A stretch of DNA of 64,000 nt from Shimia sp047124445 (GTDB lineage Bacteria > Pseudomonadota > Alphaproteobacteria > Rhodobacterales > Rhodobacteraceae), in contig NZ_CP138921.1 in NCBI RefSeq assembly GCF_047124445.1, positions 3,038,001 to 3,102,000 on the forward strand. The letters are read 5' to 3'. The stretch's first letter is position 1. Each line of letters starts with the position of its first letter. The translations under genes were made by a program, and so were the position numbers. Shown here piece by piece: positions 9,032 through 19,470 of this stretch. The notes beneath the pieces are model-generated. The model was not told where the DNA came from, ran no database searches, and saw nothing but the letters and a program-made list of their open reading frames with translations.

Positions 9032-10357
9032 TCAGTACCGCAGCGCCTCTGCCAAGGCGTGGTAAGATTGCTTCGGCGTGCGCTCAAACGTGTCAAAATC
9101 AACGTGGATCAGGCCAAAACGCTTTTCATAGCCCAGCGCCCATTCGTAATTGTCCATCAAGGACCACACGTAGTAGCCCGCCAAAGGCACACCTGCGTCA
9201 ATCGCATCGTTCGCCGCCGCCAAATGGCTGTTGAGATAGGAAATCCGGTGCGGGTCCGCGACCACGCCATCCGCAATCTCATCCGGCGCCGACATGCCAT
9301 TTTCGGTCACATAAATTGGCAAACTGCCGGTGTACTCCTGCGCCATGCGCACCAAAAACGCCCGCAACGCATCGGGATAGATCTCCCACCCCATCGAGGT
9401 TTTTGGCAAATCGCCCACGCTCTGCCGGTACCGCGGCCAGGGCGCCTCTGCATCATCATGCATCAGCGTGCGCGTGTAATAATTGAGACCGCTCCAATCC
9501 ACCGGCGTGCTGATCACAGGGAAATCATCCTGCCAGCCAGTTGGCAAATGCGGCTCCAGCCCCTCCAAGGCCAACTCAGGGTATTCCCCATTAAAAATCC
9601 CACCGAGGAAAAACCGATTGTAAATCGCATCATAGCGCGCAGCGGCGGCCACATCTTCAGGCGCATCACTCGCCGGCGTCGCCCATTCAAAGTTACACAC
9701 TGCACCGAGATTTTTCATGCCCAGACCACGCATCCTCTGGATCGCCGTGCCATGCGCCAACATGATGTGGTGCATCGCCCGCGCCGTGGCGCGAATGTCG
9801 CGCAAACCCGGCGCATGGGCCCCAACAAAATGGCTTAACCAACCCACACACCAGGGCTCGTTGATCGGCGCGACCGACCAAACGCGGTCCCCAATCCGTC
9901 CCATCACCACATCCGTGAAATCACCAAACCACTGCGCCACATCGCGGTTGCGCCAGCCGCCCAGATCAGCCAACGCAGAAGGCATCTCCCAGTGATACAA
10001 AGTCGCCGCTGGTTTGATCCCGCGCTCCAACAGCCCGTCCACCAACCGGTCATAGAAATCGAGCCCCGCCTCATTGACCGCGCCACGACCCTCGGGCAGT
10101 ACCCGCGCCCAGCTGGTGGAAAACCGATAGGCATCCACGCCAAGACCAGCAATCAGGTCGAGATCTTCCTCAAGCCGGTTATAATGGTCACAGCCCAGCG
10201 CGCCGTTTTCAGCCCGCACCACATTGCCTGGCGTAGCAGCAAAATCATCCCAATGCGTGCGTCCTGCGCCGCCAAACTGGTGGCCCTCAATCTGATAGCT
10301 CGACGTGGCCACGCCAAACTGAAACCCATCGGGAAAATCGGAGCGTTTATGCTGCAT
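9032..10357 (-). CDS. GH1 beta-glucosidase/beta-glycosidase
   Basis: A 441-residue glycoside hydrolase family 1 enzyme with no signal peptide, so cytoplasmic. It has the family N-terminal signature FPDGFQFGVATSSYQIEG, the acid/base Glu in INEPW, the nucleophile Glu in YVTENGMS, and the late WSLMDNYEWALGYEKRFGL segment that binds the -1 sugar. It would hydrolyse beta-glucosides or beta-galactosides. It lies 6 bases after the LacI-type regulator on the same strand, so both are cotranscribed divergently from the alpha-glucoside genes; the regulon therefore seems to cover beta- as well as alpha-linked glucosides. Confidence 0.95.
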   Translation of the reverse strand: MQHKRSDFPDGFQFGVATSSYQIEGHQFGGAGRTHWDDFAATPGNVVRAENGALGCDHYNRLEEDLDLIAGLGVDAYRFSTSWARVLPEGRGAVNEAGLDFYDRLVDGLLERGIKPAATLYHWEMPSALADLGGWRNRDVAQWFGDFTDVVMGRIGDRVWSVAPINEPWCVGWLSHFVGAHAPGLRDIRATARAMHHIMLAHGTAIQRMRGLGMKNLGAVCNFEWATPASDAPEDVAAAARYDAIYNRFFLGGIFNGEYPELALEGLEPHLPTGWQDDFPVISTPVDWSGLNYYTRTLMHDDAEAPWPRYRQSVGDLPKTSMGWEIYPDALRAFLVRMAQEYTGSLPIYVTENGMSAPDEIADGVVADPHRISYLNSHLAAANDAIDAGVPLAGYYVWSLMDNYEWALGYEKRFGLIHVDFDTFERTPKQSYHALAEALRY

Positions 10358-10363
10358 CAGTCT

Positions 10364-11431
10364 CTACTTTTCTTGTGCTAAGGCTTGCCGCAACGCAGGC
10401 GCCTGCCCAGTCGAACGCCCTACGGTCAGAACCGCTTCCAGCATCTCCTGGTGCACCGGCGCGCCTGGGGTTGCGATCTTATTGATCAAAGCCTGCGCCA
10501 CATGCCGACCGGCTTGCCGAACGGATGAGCGTACAGCTGTAAACGCGGGTTCATCACCGTCGTTGCTGAAGTAGCTCAGCGCGTCATCGTGGATCACCAC
10601 AGACACGTCTTTGCCCATCTCCAATCCCGCATCGGAAATCGCACGCCGCACCCCTATGGCCGGAATAATCGAAGAGGCAACAAATGCGGTGGGAGGGTTG
10701 TCCCTCGCCAGCAGTTTGCGTGCGGTTTCAAAACCGAAGTTCTCAGTCATTTCCTCGTGGAACATCAGCGCCGGATCAACCTGCACCCCACGCGCTTCGA
10801 GCGCCGCGAGGTAGCCCGCGCCACGGCGCGTGGCAAAATCCATGTCCGCCAAACCGTTCAGCAGCGCAATCCGCCGATGCCCGAGATCCAGCAGGAACTC
10901 TGTCACCCGCTGAAACGCGCGAGTGTTGTTCACATCCACCCAGCTGTAATCAGCGTCAATTTCAGTGGACCGACCATGCACCACAAACGGCACACCCAAC
11001 TCCCGCAATAGGGCAATCCGGCTGTCGTTCACTTTGGGGCCATGCACGATAATTCCATCCACCGCGCCGCGCGACACCAGCTTGCGATAACTCGCCTCCT
11101 CAGAGTCGTCATCGACGACCGACAGCAACAGGTCAAAACCGTTGTCCGAGTAGATCTCTCCTGCACCCGCGATGAAATCCGCAAAAATCGGGTTCACCAT
11201 CTCGTGCTTCTTGGACACCGGCAAAACATGCCCAATGGTCATGGCCTTTCCGGTTGCCAGCGTTTTGGCCCGCGTGTTTGGCGCGTAATTATGCGCCCGC
11301 GCCGCTTCCATCACTTTCTGCCGGGTTGATTCGCGCACTTCCGGATAGCCATTGAGCGCCCGACTCACCGTTGTCTGGGACAATCCCAGCAAGTCCGAAA
11401 GCTCTTTTAGGTTCATTGACTTCTTTTTCAT
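10364..11431 (-). CDS. aglR: LacI-family transcriptional regulator, AglR-like
   Basis: A 355-residue repressor: helix-turn-helix at the N-terminus (LKELSDLLGLSQTTVSRALNGYPEVRESTRQKV), hinge with the LacI minor-groove Ala/Leu region, then a periplasmic-binding-protein-like sugar domain. The start could be the ATG at 11431 or a second one at 11416; neither has a strong ribosome site. It is transcribed away from aglEFGAK, and the 189-base intergenic region contains two CAAAGCGCTTTG palindromes, one of them directly upstream of this start, which implies autoregulation. The inducer is probably an alpha-glucoside or its product. Orthologous position and family match AglR of Sinorhizobium. Confidence 0.9.
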   Translation of the reverse strand: MKKKSMNLKELSDLLGLSQTTVSRALNGYPEVRESTRQKVMEAARAHNYAPNTRAKTLATGKAMTIGHVLPVSKKHEMVNPIFADFIAGAGEIYSDNGFDLLLSVVDDDSEEASYRKLVSRGAVDGIIVHGPKVNDSRIALLRELGVPFVVHGRSTEIDADYSWVDVNNTRAFQRVTEFLLDLGHRRIALLNGLADMDFATRRGAGYLAALEARGVQVDPALMFHEEMTENFGFETARKLLARDNPPTAFVASSIIPAIGVRRAISDAGLEMGKDVSVVIHDDALSYFSNDGDEPAFTAVRSSVRQAGRHVAQALINKIATPGAPVHQEMLEAVLTVGRSTGQAPALRQALAQEK

Positions 11432-11433
11432 TT

Positions 11434-11449
11434 ATCAAAGCGCTTTGAT
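11434..11449. promoter_or_regulatory. LacI-type operator next to aglR
   Basis: ATCAAAGCGCTTTGAT is a perfect 16-base palindrome with the central CG typical of LacI-family operators. It begins 3 bases upstream of the aglR start at 11431, where bound repressor would block transcription of aglR and the GH1 gene. Confidence 0.8.
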
Positions 11450-11568
11450 TAATGAGTCGTACTTTTCTTTTGTTTTTGCACGATCTGCGCAGCGCCCCTC
11501 CCGTTTTTCCTAATAAATCATAAGCATCACGGTGACAAGCAGGCCGTTTTCTTCGCCGTTGCAATTTT

Positions 11569-11580
11569 CAAAGCGCTTTG
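11569..11580. promoter_or_regulatory. LacI-type operator in front of aglE
   Basis: CAAAGCGCTTTG is a perfect 12-base palindrome with the same core as the site at 11434-11449. It lies 41 bases upstream of the aglE start. The two centres are 133 bases apart, so looping by a tetrameric repressor is possible. Confidence 0.8.
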
Positions 11581-11620
11581 GTAAATTGGTTTCCAGTTCA
11601 TGAAACTGGGAGGAACTCTC

Positions 11621-12979
11621 ATGAAACCGACTCTTTACGCAGGCGCAGCCGTTCTGGCTCTGACCGCCGGCTCCGCGATGGCCGACGGCCATCTGAAATT
11701 TGCGCCCGGCGAAGGCGCCTTCAGCTGGGACAGCTACACCGCATGGGCGGAAAACGCGCCGGACCTGTCCGGCCAAACCGTGACTGTGGCTGGCCCTTGG
11801 TTGCAGCCAGAAGATGACGTCTTCCGCTCCGTGCTGGCGTACTTCACCCACGCCACCGGCGCCGAAGCGATCTACACCGGCTCCGACAGCTTTGAGCAGC
11901 AAATCGTGATCGACGCCGAAGCCGGCGCCGCGCCAAACATCGCAGTGTTCCCGCAACCTGGCCTGGCCTCTGACCTCGCCGCGCGCGGCCTGCTGCACCC
12001 GCTGCCAGCCTCCATGGGTCCCTGGACCGTGGACAACTACGGCGCGGGCCAAAGCTGGGTTGATCTGGGCACCTACGCCGACAAAATGGGCGCCGATCAG
12101 CACTACGGTTTCTTCTACAACGTCAACGTGAAGTCCCTCGTTTGGTACGTGCCGGAAAACTTCGAAGACGCGGGCTATGAAGTGCCTGAGTCCATGGAAG
12201 ACCTGCGCGCCCTGACCGAGCAAATCGTGGCAGACGGTGAGACTCCATGGTGTGTAGGTCTGGGATCCGGTGCAGCCACCGGTTGGCCCGCCACCGACTG
12301 GGTTGAAGACATCATGCTGCGCACCCAGCCAGCAGACGTTTACGACGACTGGACCACCAACAAAATCGCCTTCAACGACGAGCGTGTTGTGGCTGCGATT
12401 GAAGAGTTCGGTTGGTTTGTCGGCGATGACGCCAAAGTCTCCGGCGGCGCTGGTGCGGTGGCCACCACAGACTTCCGCGACAGCCCAAAAGGCATGTTTA
12501 ACTCTCCTCTGGAATGCTACATGCACCGCCAGGCATCTTTTGTGCCAGCGTTCTTCCCAGAAGGCATCGAGTTTGGTGAAGACGTAGATTTCTTCTACTT
12601 CCCATCCTACGAAGGCAAAGACCTCGGCAACCCGGTTCTGGGTGGCGGCACATTGATGGCGATCACCGATCCATCTGATGCCACCTCCGCACTGATGGAA
12701 TTCTTCCAGCTGCCAGTGGCCCACGAAGTCTTCGCGGCACAGTCCGGCTTCCTGACACCCCACAAAGGTGTGAACCCAGAGACCTACCTGAACGACGCGC
12801 TGCGTGGTCAGGCGGACATTCTGGTGAACGCCACCACTTTCCGGTTTGACGGTTCCGACCTGATGCCAGGTGGTGTGGGCGCGGGCTCCTTCTGGACCGG
12901 CATGGTCGACTTCACCAGCGGCAAAGACGCCGCCACCGTGGCGCAGGAAATCCAGGATAGCTGGGACGCGCTGAAGTAA
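11621..12979 (+). CDS. aglE: Alpha-glucoside ABC transporter, periplasmic binding protein
   Basis: A 452-residue extracellular solute-binding protein with a clear signal peptide (MKPTLYAGAAVLALTAGSAMA, cleavage before DGHLK). The ATG at 11621 is chosen over 11600 because GGGAGGA (11608-11614) is 6 bases upstream of it. Inside are a TVAGPWLQPEDDVFRSVLAYF strand typical of AglE, IYTGSDSFEQQI, and a FNSPLECYMHRQASF segment. It captures alpha-glucosides such as sucrose, trehalose or maltose for AglFG. It is the first gene of the aglEFGAK operon and is followed by a hairpin that may keep its transcript more abundant than the permease messages. Confidence 0.93.
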   Translation: MKPTLYAGAAVLALTAGSAMADGHLKFAPGEGAFSWDSYTAWAENAPDLSGQTVTVAGPWLQPEDDVFRSVLAYFTHATGAEAIYTGSDSFEQQIVIDAEAGAAPNIAVFPQPGLASDLAARGLLHPLPASMGPWTVDNYGAGQSWVDLGTYADKMGADQHYGFFYNVNVKSLVWYVPENFEDAGYEVPESMEDLRALTEQIVADGETPWCVGLGSGAATGWPATDWVEDIMLRTQPADVYDDWTTNKIAFNDERVVAAIEEFGWFVGDDAKVSGGAGAVATTDFRDSPKGMFNSPLECYMHRQASFVPAFFPEGIEFGEDVDFFYFPSYEGKDLGNPVLGGGTLMAITDPSDATSALMEFFQLPVAHEVFAAQSGFLTPHKGVNPETYLNDALRGQADILVNATTFRFDGSDLMPGGVGAGSFWTGMVDFTSGKDAATVAQEIQDSWDALK

Positions 12980-13003
12980 CCCTTCACACACAACAATAAA
13001 CTG

Positions 13004-13028
13004 CCCCCTCGCGCACACCGCGCGGGGG
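13004..13028 (+). promoter_or_regulatory. Hairpin between aglE and aglF
   Basis: CCCCC (13004-13008) pairs with GGGGG (13024-13028), then after a T-C mismatch CGC pairs with GCG. There is no T-run. It resembles the hairpin at 700-730 in position and probably sets the binding-protein to permease ratio. Confidence 0.5.
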
Positions 13029-13058
13029 AGCCCACTAAAACCTCGGGGGGAGCGCGTC

Positions 13059-14285
13059 ATGTCACCAGCAGTGCTGGGTCTTGTGACCATCGTCGTCGGA
13101 GTTGGCGGATGCCTCGGGTATTTCTACCTCTCCAACCTATTTCTGGACAAAGTTCTGTTTCCGGCACGCGGCCCCAACGCAGGGCGCAACATCAACCGTG
13201 CCAATATGGTCCGTCCCTGGCTCTTCCTTGGCCCCGCGATTGTCGCCCTAGGCCTCTATCTCGGCTACCCGGTGTTTGAGACCCTACGCCTGTCCCTGAC
13301 CGACCGTAGCCAAGACGACGCTTTTGTCGGCCTCGCCAACTACCAACAGATGTTTGCCGAACCCAAGTTCTGGGAAGCCATGCGCAACAACATGCTCTGG
13401 CTGATTGTGGTCCCTGCCGCTTCCACCGCTTTTGGCCTTTTGGCGGCCCAGCTGACCGACCGCATCAAATGGGGATCCATTGCCAAATCCCTTATCTTCA
13501 TGCCGATGGCGATTTCTTTTGTGGGCGCCTCCGTGATCTTCAAATTGGTCTACGACGCCCGCCCAGCTGGCAATGAGCAGATCGGCATCTTGAATGCCGT
13601 ATGGATGCAATTTGATGGCGGCTTTGGGTCCATCCTGTTCCTGAAGGTCGCCCCTGTCCTGATCCTCGCCGCCTTTGCCGCGATCGTGGCTTATGTCGGC
13701 TGGCTGCTGCTCCGCCCGATTTTGGACGGTAAGGACAGCCTCATCCTGAAAGCCCTGCGCGCCATTTCCGGCTTGGTTAATCTCTATATTGCCGTGATCG
13801 CGCTGCGAAATATCTTCGACATCATCGGCATGGACTTCCCTTACGGCCAACCCCAGACTTGGCTGACCCTGCCGTTCTACAACAACTTCTTCCTGATGGT
13901 GGTGCTGATCTGGATTCAAACCGGCTTCGCCATGGTGATCCTCTCCGCCGCCCTGCGCGGCATCCCGGAGGAAACCGTCGAGGCCGCCATTGTCGATGGT
14001 GCCAACCCGTTCCAGATCTTTTTCAAGATCAAGGTGCCACAGATCATGCCCACCATTGTGGTGGTCTGGACCACCATCACGCTGGTTGTGCTCAAGGTCT
14101 TTGACATCGTCTTCGCGATGACCAACGGCCAGTGGGAAACCCAGGTTCTGGCCAACTACATGTACGACAAACTGTTCCGCGCAAATGACTGGGGCATCGG
14201 CTCCGCCAGCGCCATCATCATCATGCTGCTCGTCTCCCCGATCCTGATCTGGAACGTGGTGCAGGCCCGCAAAGAAATGCGCTGA
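13059..14285 (+). CDS. aglF: Alpha-glucoside ABC transporter permease
   Basis: A 408-residue inner-membrane permease of the MalF type. Several hydrophobic helices are visible: one at the N-terminus (residues about 3-27), one near 50-70 (PWLFLGPAIVALGLYLGYPVF), then a block of four to five more. The ATPase-contact EAA loop reads EETVEAAIVDGANPFQIFFKIKVPQI near the C-terminus. The start has GGGGGGAG 6 bases upstream. It ends 11 bases before aglG. The extra helices between residues about 195 and 260 are a feature of the long AglF-type permeases. Confidence 0.93.
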   Translation: MSPAVLGLVTIVVGVGGCLGYFYLSNLFLDKVLFPARGPNAGRNINRANMVRPWLFLGPAIVALGLYLGYPVFETLRLSLTDRSQDDAFVGLANYQQMFAEPKFWEAMRNNMLWLIVVPAASTAFGLLAAQLTDRIKWGSIAKSLIFMPMAISFVGASVIFKLVYDARPAGNEQIGILNAVWMQFDGGFGSILFLKVAPVLILAAFAAIVAYVGWLLLRPILDGKDSLILKALRAISGLVNLYIAVIALRNIFDIIGMDFPYGQPQTWLTLPFYNNFFLMVVLIWIQTGFAMVILSAALRGIPEETVEAAIVDGANPFQIFFKIKVPQIMPTIVVVWTTITLVVLKVFDIVFAMTNGQWETQVLANYMYDKLFRANDWGIGSASAIIIMLLVSPILIWNVVQARKEMR

Positions 14286-14296
14286 GGAGAGAGATC

Positions 14297-15460
14297 ATGG
14301 ACAATATCGCAGGACGCAAATCCGGTCTTTCCTGGGCAGTGAACCTCTCCGTTGTGTTGTTGGTCGCGCTTTGGCTGTTCCCCACCGTGGGCCTATTGGT
14401 GTCGTCTTTCCGCACCGCCGATCAAATTGCAGCCTCCGGTTGGTGGAAGGCCCTGTTCCCGTCTGAACAGGTGGTGCAGCTACGCACCGGAGGTCCTGAG
14501 GCCGCCACGCAGGAAGGTGACCTTTGGGTGGTTGAGGGCAATCTGCTGGAAGAGGCAGAAGAAGGCCCCGAACCCGGCACGGAAATCACCCGCTTTGGCG
14601 TCTCCTCCAAAGCCGTAGACGCCTACGCCGTGGGCGAGGTGGCCAGCTTCACCAAAGACACCAAGACCTTCACCATGGACGCGGAAGGCAACTACCGCTT
14701 CACCTCCACAAAGGAGCTGAAAAAGCGCGGTCAGCGCGTGTTCATCACCGCCACCCTGCCGCCTGAGTTCACGCTGGCCAACTATGATCAGGTGCTCCTG
14801 TCCGGCAACAGCAACGACAGCATGACCAAAGCGTTTCTCAACACTTTGACAGTCACTATTCCAGCCACAATCATCCCAATTGTGATTGCCGCCTTCGCCG
14901 CCTACGCGCTGGCATGGATGGAGTTCCCGGGCCGTGCCTTGCTGATTGCAGCCGTGGTGGGACTGCTCGTCGTGCCACTACAATTGGCGCTGATCCCTCT
15001 GTTGAAACTGCACCTCAACATCGGCATCGGCAAAGGCTACCTCGGCGTCTGGCTGGCCCACACCGGCTTTGGCCTGCCGCTTGCGATCTACCTGCTGCGC
15101 AACTACATGTCCGGCCTGCCCCGCGACATCATCGAAAACGCCAAGGTCGACGGCGCCACCGACTTCCAGATCTTCACAAAGATCATTCTGCCGCTGTCCT
15201 TCCCGGCACTGGCGTCCTTTGCCATCTTCCAGTTCTTGTGGACCTGGAATGACCTGCTGGTCGCCAAAGTGTTCCTGATCGACAGCACGGGCAACACCAC
15301 GGTGATGACCAACCAGATTGTCGAACTGCTCGGCACCCGAGGCGGCAATTGGGAAATCCTTGCGACAGCCGCTTTCGTCTCCATCTCGGTACCTCTGCTC
15401 GTGTTTTTTGCGATGCAACGCTACCTGGTGCGCGGCCTTCTGGCCGGCTCCGTCAAGTAA
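14297..15460 (+). CDS. aglG: Alpha-glucoside ABC transporter permease
   Basis: A 387-residue permease of the MalG type. After the first helix (residues about 11-35) there is a hydrophilic insert of roughly 110 residues, rich in acidic residues, which would face the periplasm; this insert is normal for AglG and explains the length above the usual 280. Five more helices follow, with the EAA loop DIIENAKVDGATDFQIFTKIILP. AGGAGAG precedes the ATG. It pairs with AglF to form the channel, powered by AglK at the end of the operon. Confidence 0.93.
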   Translation: MDNIAGRKSGLSWAVNLSVVLLVALWLFPTVGLLVSSFRTADQIAASGWWKALFPSEQVVQLRTGGPEAATQEGDLWVVEGNLLEEAEEGPEPGTEITRFGVSSKAVDAYAVGEVASFTKDTKTFTMDAEGNYRFTSTKELKKRGQRVFITATLPPEFTLANYDQVLLSGNSNDSMTKAFLNTLTVTIPATIIPIVIAAFAAYALAWMEFPGRALLIAAVVGLLVVPLQLALIPLLKLHLNIGIGKGYLGVWLAHTGFGLPLAIYLLRNYMSGLPRDIIENAKVDGATDFQIFTKIILPLSFPALASFAIFQFLWTWNDLLVAKVFLIDSTGNTTVMTNQIVELLGTRGGNWEILATAAFVSISVPLLVFFAMQRYLVRGLLAGSVK

Positions 15461-15530
15461 AAACAGACACTAACATGGCCCCAAACGGGCCTCACTATCG
15501 GACATAACCATGACTTATCAGGACCCGACT

Positions 15531-17169
15531 ATGACCAATGATTCCGCACTCATCACAGACCCCGATTGGTGGCGTGGTGCGGTGATCTATCAGATCTACC
15601 CGCGCTCCTACCAAGACAGCACCGGCGACGGCATTGGCGACCTCGCCGGCATCATCCAACGCCTGCCGCATGTGGCTTCGCTTGGCGTGGACGCCATCTG
15701 GCTTTCGCCCTTCTTCACATCCCCGATGTTGGATTTCGGCTATGACGTGTCTGATTACCGCGATGTCGACCCAATGTTTGGCACGCTGGCGGACTTTGAC
15801 CAGTTGATCGCAAAGGCCCACGAACTCGGCATCAAAATCATCATCGACTTGGTTCTGTCCCACACTTCTGACCAACACCCCTGGTTTGTCGAAAGCCGCG
15901 CGGACCGCACCAATGCCAAAGCAGACTGGTTTGTCTGGGCGGACCCGAAACTGGACGGCACTCCTCCCAACAACTGGCTTTCCATCTTTGGCGGCCCGGC
16001 CTGGCAATGGGACACCTCCCGCCAGCAATACTACCTGCACAACTTCCTCGCGGAACAGCCGGACCTGAACTTCCACAATGCCGAAGTCCGCCAGGAACTT
16101 CTCGATGTGGCCCGCTTCTGGCTGGACCGCGGCGTCGACGGCTTCCGCCTGGACACCGTGAACTTCTACTACTGTGATGCCCAACTGCGCGACAACCCGG
16201 CCCTGCCAGTCGAGGAGCGCAACGACAACATCGCGCCTGCAGTGAACCCCTACAACCATCAGGAACATCTCTACGATAAGAACCAGCCGGAAAATCTCGG
16301 CTTCCTGCAAGACCTGCGCAGCCTGCTGAACGAATATGACGCCATCACGACCGTGGGCGAAGTGGGCGACAGCCAGCGCGGCAGCGAAATTCAGGCAATA
16401 TACACCGGCGGCGGCGACAAGCTGCACATGGCCTATGACTTTGCCCTTCTGTGTCAGGCCCACCCCACCGGCACCCGCGTAGCGGAGATCATGCAAACCG
16501 CAGAAAGCTTTGGCAGTGACAGCTGGGGCTGCTGGGCCTTCTCCAACCACGACGTGGAACGCCACGGCTCCCGCTGGAACCTGTCTGACGCCGCCCAGCG
16601 CACCTATGCCGCATTGCTGATGTCCCTGCGCGGCTCTGTTTGCATCTATCAGGGGGAAGAGCTTGGCCTGTCCGAGGCCGATGTGGCCTTTGAAGACCTG
16701 CAAGACCCTTACGGCATCCGCTTCTGGCCCAAGTTCAAAGGCCGCGACGGGTGTCGCACCCCAATGGTGTGGAAATCGGACAACCAAAACGGCGGTTTCT
16801 CGGACGGCAAGCCTTGGCTGCCGGTCAGCGCCGAACACCTCTCCAAATCTGTTGAGGCACAAGAAGGCACCGCTGGCTCCATGCTGACCTTCTACCGCGA
16901 CCTGATTTCCTTCCGCAAAACGCAGTTGCCGCTGCTGAAAGGCATCTACGAGCTGCTACATGCGGACGAGACCCATATCCGCTTTGTGCGCGAACATGAC
17001 GGCAAATCCGTACTCTGCGCCTTCAACCTCTCGGACGAAGAGCAAACCTTCGACCTGCCCACCGGCGACTGGACCATCGACACCAATGCGCCTTTCACCC
17101 TGAGCCAAGATGGCGCAAAGGTGACCTTGCCCGCGTGGCAAGCCGCCTTTGCCAGAGGAGACAAAGGAA

Positions 17170-17177
<8 letters not shown>
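15531..17177 (+). CDS. aglA: Alpha-glucosidase, GH13
   Basis: A cytoplasmic GH13 enzyme of about 548 residues that splits imported alpha-glucosides. It shows WWRGAVIYQIYPRSYQD, the DLVLSHTSDQHPWF region, the nucleophile Asp in GFRLDTVNF (about residue 208), the acid/base Glu in TVGEVGDS and the stabilising Asp in FSNHDVERHGSRW. The start is either 15531, with AGGA 7 bases upstream, or an in-frame ATG at 15510 with no ribosome site; I prefer 15531. It lies between the permease and the ATPase genes and overlaps aglK by 8 bases, so uptake and hydrolysis are expressed together. Confidence 0.93.
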
Positions 17178-18291
<1,114 letters not shown>

Positions 18292-18295
18292 GGCA

Positions 18296-18320
18296 CAATT
18301 TCCCGAAAAACGGGAAATTG
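18296..18320 (+). terminator. Hairpin just after aglK
   Basis: CAATTTCCCG and CGGGAAATTG form a perfect 10-base stem around AAAAA, starting 4 bases after the aglK stop. No T-run follows, so it may be an mRNA 3' stabiliser rather than a full terminator. Confidence 0.55.
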
Positions 18321-18410
18321 GTGTTACCCCGGCAAATATCTGGCGTGAAAAGACTTTTCGCGGCAATCTTTGGTCATGGTGCACTGCGAAGTCGAATCAT
18401 GTGGTTTTTT

Positions 18411-18445
18411 TCTGGCGCTTTGGGCAGCGCCGGAAAGCCTTTTTA
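18411..18445 (+). terminator. Possible second agl terminator
   Basis: TCTGGCGCT (18411-18419) pairs with AGCGCCGGA (18426-18434), 9 pairs with one T-G, loop TTGGGC, followed by AAGCC and five Ts. This is the better rho-independent candidate in the 271-base gap between aglK and the next gene. The rest of that gap shows only AT-rich sequence suited to a promoter. Confidence 0.45.
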
Positions 18446-18562
18446 CAAAAATTCGTAGGCAATTTACCGCATATTTGCAGATTTCCGCCCGATCGAGGCA
18501 TTCATTAAGCGATGGTTTAGACTTTCCTAATACCGCCATTAGGAGGTCGTAAATCATTCCGG

Positions 18563-19468
18563 ATGCCCATGTTTAGAAGGAACATACTCTGCTTTGTCTT
18601 CAGCCTGACCTGGCTGACCGCCTCTTGGGCGCAAGCAGAGACTCTCAATCTGGGAACGCTCAACGAAGGCATCCGCGGTCAGATGCGGATTTACGAACCG
18701 CTCCTCACCTATCTCGAAGACGAACTTGAGGAGTATGGCATCTCCGAAGTCCGCCTTGTGGTGCACCCCAGCACCCAGCTCATGGCCGAGGCAATTTCGC
18801 GCAGAGAAGTGGACATCTTCATCGACAGCCCTCTGGTGGTCGCCAAAGTGGCCCAGCTCTCCGGCGGCGTGCCCTTCCTGCGGCACTGGAAAGACGGGCA
18901 GGCCAGTTATTATTCGGTGATCTTCACCCATGTGGGCAGCGGCATCACCTCTCTGGAAGACCTGGCAGGCCGGCGCATCGCTCTGGAAGACTACGATTCT
19001 TCGTCCGGCTTTATCCTTCCCGCGCACATGCTGCTACGTGAAGGGCTGCGCCTCAAAAAACTTCGCGCCCCCGGCGCCCCGCACACCAGTGACGAGGTTG
19101 GCTACTTCCTGACCTACAACGACAAGAACACCATGTTCTCCGTCGCCTCCGGCCGCGCCGACGCTGGCGCCACCAACCAGAAAAACTACCTTGATCTCAT
19201 GGAAGCGCGCCCGGACGAGTTCCGCGTGATTGCCATCTCAGACAAATTCCCGCGCAGCGTTCTGATGCACCGCCCCGGCCTGTCCGAAGAGCTTCTGAAA
19301 GAACTGCGCTACACCCTCAAGGCCATGAACAAAGCCGAAGACGGCCGAGCGGTTCTCAAAAGCTTTCAAAACAGTGCGGGATTTGATGAATTTGCTGCGG
19401 GATCAAAACGCACTTTTACACCTATATTCGAGATTCTACAGGATCTCGAAGACGCGGGAATTAACTGA
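18563..19468 (+). CDS. PhnD/SsuA-like periplasmic binding protein coupled to a sensor kinase
   Basis: A 301-residue protein with a signal peptide (hydrophobic residues 8-23, cleavage after AQA) and the fold pattern of the phosphate/phosphite/phosphonate binding proteins (PhnD family): LNLGTLNEGIRGQMRIYEPLLTYL, VDIFIDSPLVVAKVA, DLAGRRIALEDYDSSSGFILPA and a late FPRSVLMHRPGLSEEL. No permease or ATPase is nearby; the next gene, 2 bases on, is a hybrid histidine kinase. It therefore probably binds a ligand and reports it to the kinase rather than feeding a transporter. AGGAGG (18541-18546) is 16 bases upstream, longer than usual, so the ATG at 18569 could also be considered. The ligand is unknown. 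Confidence 0.85.
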   Translation: MPMFRRNILCFVFSLTWLTASWAQAETLNLGTLNEGIRGQMRIYEPLLTYLEDELEEYGISEVRLVVHPSTQLMAEAISRREVDIFIDSPLVVAKVAQLSGGVPFLRHWKDGQASYYSVIFTHVGSGITSLEDLAGRRIALEDYDSSSGFILPAHMLLREGLRLKKLRAPGAPHTSDEVGYFLTYNDKNTMFSVASGRADAGATNQKNYLDLMEARPDEFRVIAISDKFPRSVLMHRPGLSEELLKELRYTLKAMNKAEDGRAVLKSFQNSAGFDEFAAGSKRTFTPIFEILQDLEDAGIN

Positions 19469-19470
19469 CC

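Noticed and set aside
11510..13090. 526-residue minus-strand open frame
   Set aside because: Opposite aglE and across the operator region; composition is shadow-like.
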